Shown: in pieces, positions 62,172 through 64,000 of the stretch
Numbering within the stretch: the stretch's first letter is position 1
How the letters are laid out: each line of letters opens with the position of its first letter
Assembly: GCA_001838165.1 (NCBI GenBank)
Contig: KV835892.1
Location: 1 to 64,000 of the forward strand
DNA: 64,000 bases
Direction of reading: 5' to 3'
Source: Actinomyces sp. HMSC035G02
GTDB taxonomy: Bacteria > Actinomycetota > Actinomycetes > Actinomycetales > Actinomycetaceae
The notes under the pieces: generated by a model
What the model saw: the letters and a program-made list of their open reading frames with translations, nothing else
Databases searched by the model: none
Told to the model about the DNA's origin: nothing
Position numbers and translations under genes: made by a program

Positions 62172-62735
62172 GTGGCCGAAGTGCACGCAGATCGCGCATC
62201 GCGCGGCAAAGAAGTATTGGGAGTTGGCGACGTCGCACGCTCCCTGACACGCATCGCCTATGAAATCGTCGAACGAAACGGCGGCAGCAATAATCTGGTG
62301 ATCGCAGGCATCCCCACTCGTGGCGCGACGTTGGCACGCCGCCTGGTCAATCGCATCCGCGAAGTGTCCGGCACCTACGCGGAACTCGCGATTATCGATA
62401 CCACGATGTACCGCGACGACCTGGCCTCTCAGCCCCTGAGGGCTCCGAAAGAGACTCTGATTCCTCGCACCGGCATCAACGGCAAGACCGTCGTCCTCGT
62501 CGACGATGTGCTCTACACCGGTCGCACCATCAAGGCTGCACTCGATGCCCTCACTCGTATCGGTCGCCCCGCGGCCGTTCAGCTCGCAGTTCTCGTCGAC
62601 CGAGGCCATCGCGAGCTTCCGATTCGCCCGGATTACGTCGGCAAAAACCTGCCGACGTCCCGCGACGAAATCGTCACCATCCTGCTCGACGAAACAGACG
62701 GGCGCGATGGCGTCCTTCTCGGGAAAGGCCTGTAA
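62172..62735 (+). CDS. pyrR: PyrR, pyrimidine operon regulator / uracil phosphoribosyltransferase-like
   Basis: A 187-residue PRTase-fold protein starting GTG 62172 (AAGGAG). The PRPP motif is VVLVDDVLYTGRTIKAAL (~104-121), and NLVIAGIPTRGATLARRL precedes it. PyrR binds UMP and a leader RNA site to shut off pyr genes; the leader here carries such a site. It is the first gene of pyrR-pyrB-pyrC, 3 nt from pyrB. Confidence 0.95.
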   Translation: MAEVHADRASRGKEVLGVGDVARSLTRIAYEIVERNGGSNNLVIAGIPTRGATLARRLVNRIREVSGTYAELAIIDTTMYRDDLASQPLRAPKETLIPRTGINGKTVVLVDDVLYTGRTIKAALDALTRIGRPAAVQLAVLVDRGHRELPIRPDYVGKNLPTSRDEIVTILLDETDGRDGVLLGKGL

Positions 62736-62738
62736 AAG

Positions 62739-63725
62739 ATGAGCCTGAGCCATCTCATTTCGATCCGTGACTTGACGCGCGAGGAGGCGATTCTGATCCT
62801 CGACACGGCGGAGCAGATGGCCGCCACTCAGCGCCACGGCGTGAAGAAGCTTCCGACGCTTCAGGGCAAGACTGTCGTCAACCTCTTCTTCGAGGATTCG
62901 ACACGCACCCGCATCTCTTTTGAGACCGCCGCCAAGCGCCTGAGCGCCGACGTCATTAACTTCCAGTCTCGCGGCTCCTCCGTCTCCAAGGGCGAGTCCC
63001 TCAAGGACACCGCGCTCACGCTGGAGGCCATGGGCGCGGACGCGGTCATCGTGCGCCACTCCTCGTCGGGTGCCGCACACCGTCTTGCGCACGCCGGCTG
63101 GATGAACCTGCCTGTCCTCAACGCGGGTGATGGCACCCACCAGCATCCGACGCAGGCGCTCCTTGACGCGATGACCTTGCGCCGCCACTACGCGCCGTCG
63201 CTTGGCGAAGACGGCATGCCCACCCCCGGCTCCGGCCTCGATGGCGCTCACGTCGTCATCGTCGGCGATGTCCTCCACTCGCGCGTGGCACGCTCCAACG
63301 TCGATCTTCTGACGCTCCTGGGTGCTCGCGTCACCCTCGTCGCGCCCCCTACGCTCCTGCCGATCGGGGTGGAGACCTGGAACTGCGACACCTCCTACAA
63401 CTTCGACGAGGCCCTAGCGGCCAGTCCCGACGCGGTCATGATGCTGCGCGTGCAGCGCGAGCGCATGTCGAGCGCCGGCGGCGGCTTCTTCCCCTCACCC
63501 GGCGCCTACCACGCGGAGTACGGCCTCACCCCGGCGCGCTTCGCGACGCTGGCGCCCAGCGCCGTCGTCATGCATCCTGGCCCGATGAACCGAGGCCTCG
63601 AAATCTGCGCTGAGGCAGCCGACTCAGACCAATCTGTCATCGTCGAACAGGTGTCGAACGGTGTGTGCATCCGCATGGCCGCCCTTTACCTGCTTCTCGC
63701 ATCGGAAGGACACAGCAATGACTGA
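62739..63725 (+). CDS. pyrB: aspartate carbamoyltransferase catalytic subunit
   Basis: A 328-residue enzyme that joins carbamoyl phosphate and aspartate. The carbamoyl-phosphate motif is [13 protein letters not shown] (~50-62); [32 protein letters not shown] and [12 protein letters not shown] (near 290) are the other conserved segments. No regulatory subunit gene is seen, as expected for actinobacteria. It is coupled to pyrC by a 8-nt overlap. Confidence 0.96.
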   Translation: MSLSHLISIRDLTREEAILILDTAEQMAATQRHGVKKLPTLQGKTVVNLFFEDSTRTRISFETAAKRLSADVINFQSRGSSVSKGESLKDTALTLEAMGADAVIVRHSSSGAAHRLAHAGWMNLPVLNAGDGTHQHPTQALLDAMTLRRHYAPSLGEDGMPTPGSGLDGAHVVIVGDVLHSRVARSNVDLLTLLGARVTLVAPPTLLPIGVETWNCDTSYNFDEALAASPDAVMMLRVQRERMSSAGGGFFPSPGAYHAEYGLTPARFATLAPSAVVMHPGPMNRGLEICAEAADSDQSVIVEQVSNGVCIRMAALYLLLASEGHSND

Positions 63726-64000
63726 ACAGACCCGTGACATCCTGATCACCGGCGCCTCGCTGCTCGGCGGGGAGCCCACCGACGTTGCGCTGTCCGGTGG
63801 CACCATCGTCGCGATCGGTGCCGACGCTCGCAACAACGTGCGCGACCCGCGCGTCATCGTCGCAGAAGGTCTCATCGCCCTGCCCGGCCTCGTCGATATT
63901 CACACCCACCTGCGTCAGCCGGGCGGAGAGGACGCCGAGACCGTCTTCACCGGCACGCGCGCGGCTGCCGTCGGCGGCTACACGGCCGTGCACGCGATGG
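63718..64000 (+). CDS. pyrC: dihydroorotase, N-terminal part (3' end outside window)
   Basis: The first 94 codons are visible from ATG 63718, which overlaps the pyrB stop by 8 nt; GGAAGGA lies upstream. The sequence shows [20 protein letters not shown] (TIM-barrel hydrolase entry strand), the metal-binding motif [20 protein letters not shown] and [13 protein letters not shown], characteristic of class I dihydroorotase. It forms dihydroorotate from carbamoyl aspartate. The rest lies to the right of the window. Confidence 0.93.
   Translation, partial: MTEQTRDILITGASLLGGEPTDVALSGGTIVAIGADARNNVRDPRVIVAEGLIALPGLVDIHTHLRQPGGEDAETVFTGTRAAAVGGYTAVHAM

Overview
The window is a 64 kb chromosomal segment of a GC-rich actinobacterium. 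Gene content points to Actinomycetaceae (Actinomyces/Schaalia type). The evidence is a SufR-SufBDCSU cluster, pupylation genes, SteA/SteB cell-division proteins, a DnaE2/ImuB mutasome with actinobacterial SOS boxes, EF-P of the PGKGP type, and a tlyA-nadK-recN-steA-steB-pyrG-nudix order that matches mycobacterial synteny. The genus is inferred. No prophage, insertion sequence, CRISPR array or rRNA was seen; there is one tRNA. Coding density is very high and many genes overlap by ATGA or TGATG.

Layout. 1-10.0 kb: a TPR-HAD fusion (cut at the left edge), a tiny coupled ORF, tlyA, nadK, recN, steA, steB, pyrG and an ADP-ribose pyrophosphatase. 10.2-16.6 kb: sufR and a full SUF iron-sulfur operon (sufB, sufD, sufC, sufS, sufU, sufT-like). 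16.7-21.4 kb (minus): queuosine-precursor transporter yhhQ, tgt, a neutral zinc metallopeptidase and an acyl-CoA ligase. 21.5-27.8 kb: an ABC-F protein, then a minus-strand polar amino-acid ABC transporter with two tandem substrate-binding lipoproteins, and a DUF4191 membrane protein. 27.9-33.1 kb: a pseudokinase-like membrane protein, the sucB-type acyltransferase and lpd (minus), and a small membrane protein. 33.2-44 kb: trmL, a PEBP-like protein, the SOS mutasome imuA'-imuB and dnaE2 with an SNF2 helicase and a zinc alcohol dehydrogenase between them. 44-48.2 kb: a HAD phosphatase, a MarR regulator, tRNA-Leu(GAG), a DsbA-like protein, a MazG-like pyrophosphohydrolase, a flavin oxidoreductase and an acidic small protein. 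48.2-50.1 kb (minus): an aldo/keto reductase relative lacking its catalytic tetrad and a RecB-like iron-sulfur nuclease. 50.1-56.9 kb: trmI, ARC ATPase, dop, pup, pafA and an FKBP. 56.9-61.5 kb: aroC, aroK, aroB, a degenerate shikimate-kinase paralogue, efp and nusB. 61.5-64 kb: a DUF2249 protein (minus) and the start of the pyrimidine operon pyrR-pyrB-pyrC, cut at the right edge.

Main points of interest: pupylation genes with no proteasome subunits between dop and pafA, and an ARC whose C-terminus lacks the proteasome-docking motif; two mutually exclusive hairpins in the short leader of the queuosine-precursor transporter; helically phased ATGCA repeats in front of both substrate-binding protein genes; a PyrR-type RNA site whose hairpin can sequester the pyrR ribosome-binding site; two matching SOS boxes over the split mutasome; a 38-bp perfect palindrome made of two metal-repressor-like sites; and a recurring TAnnnT box 6-8 nt before start codons, suggesting widespread leaderless transcription.
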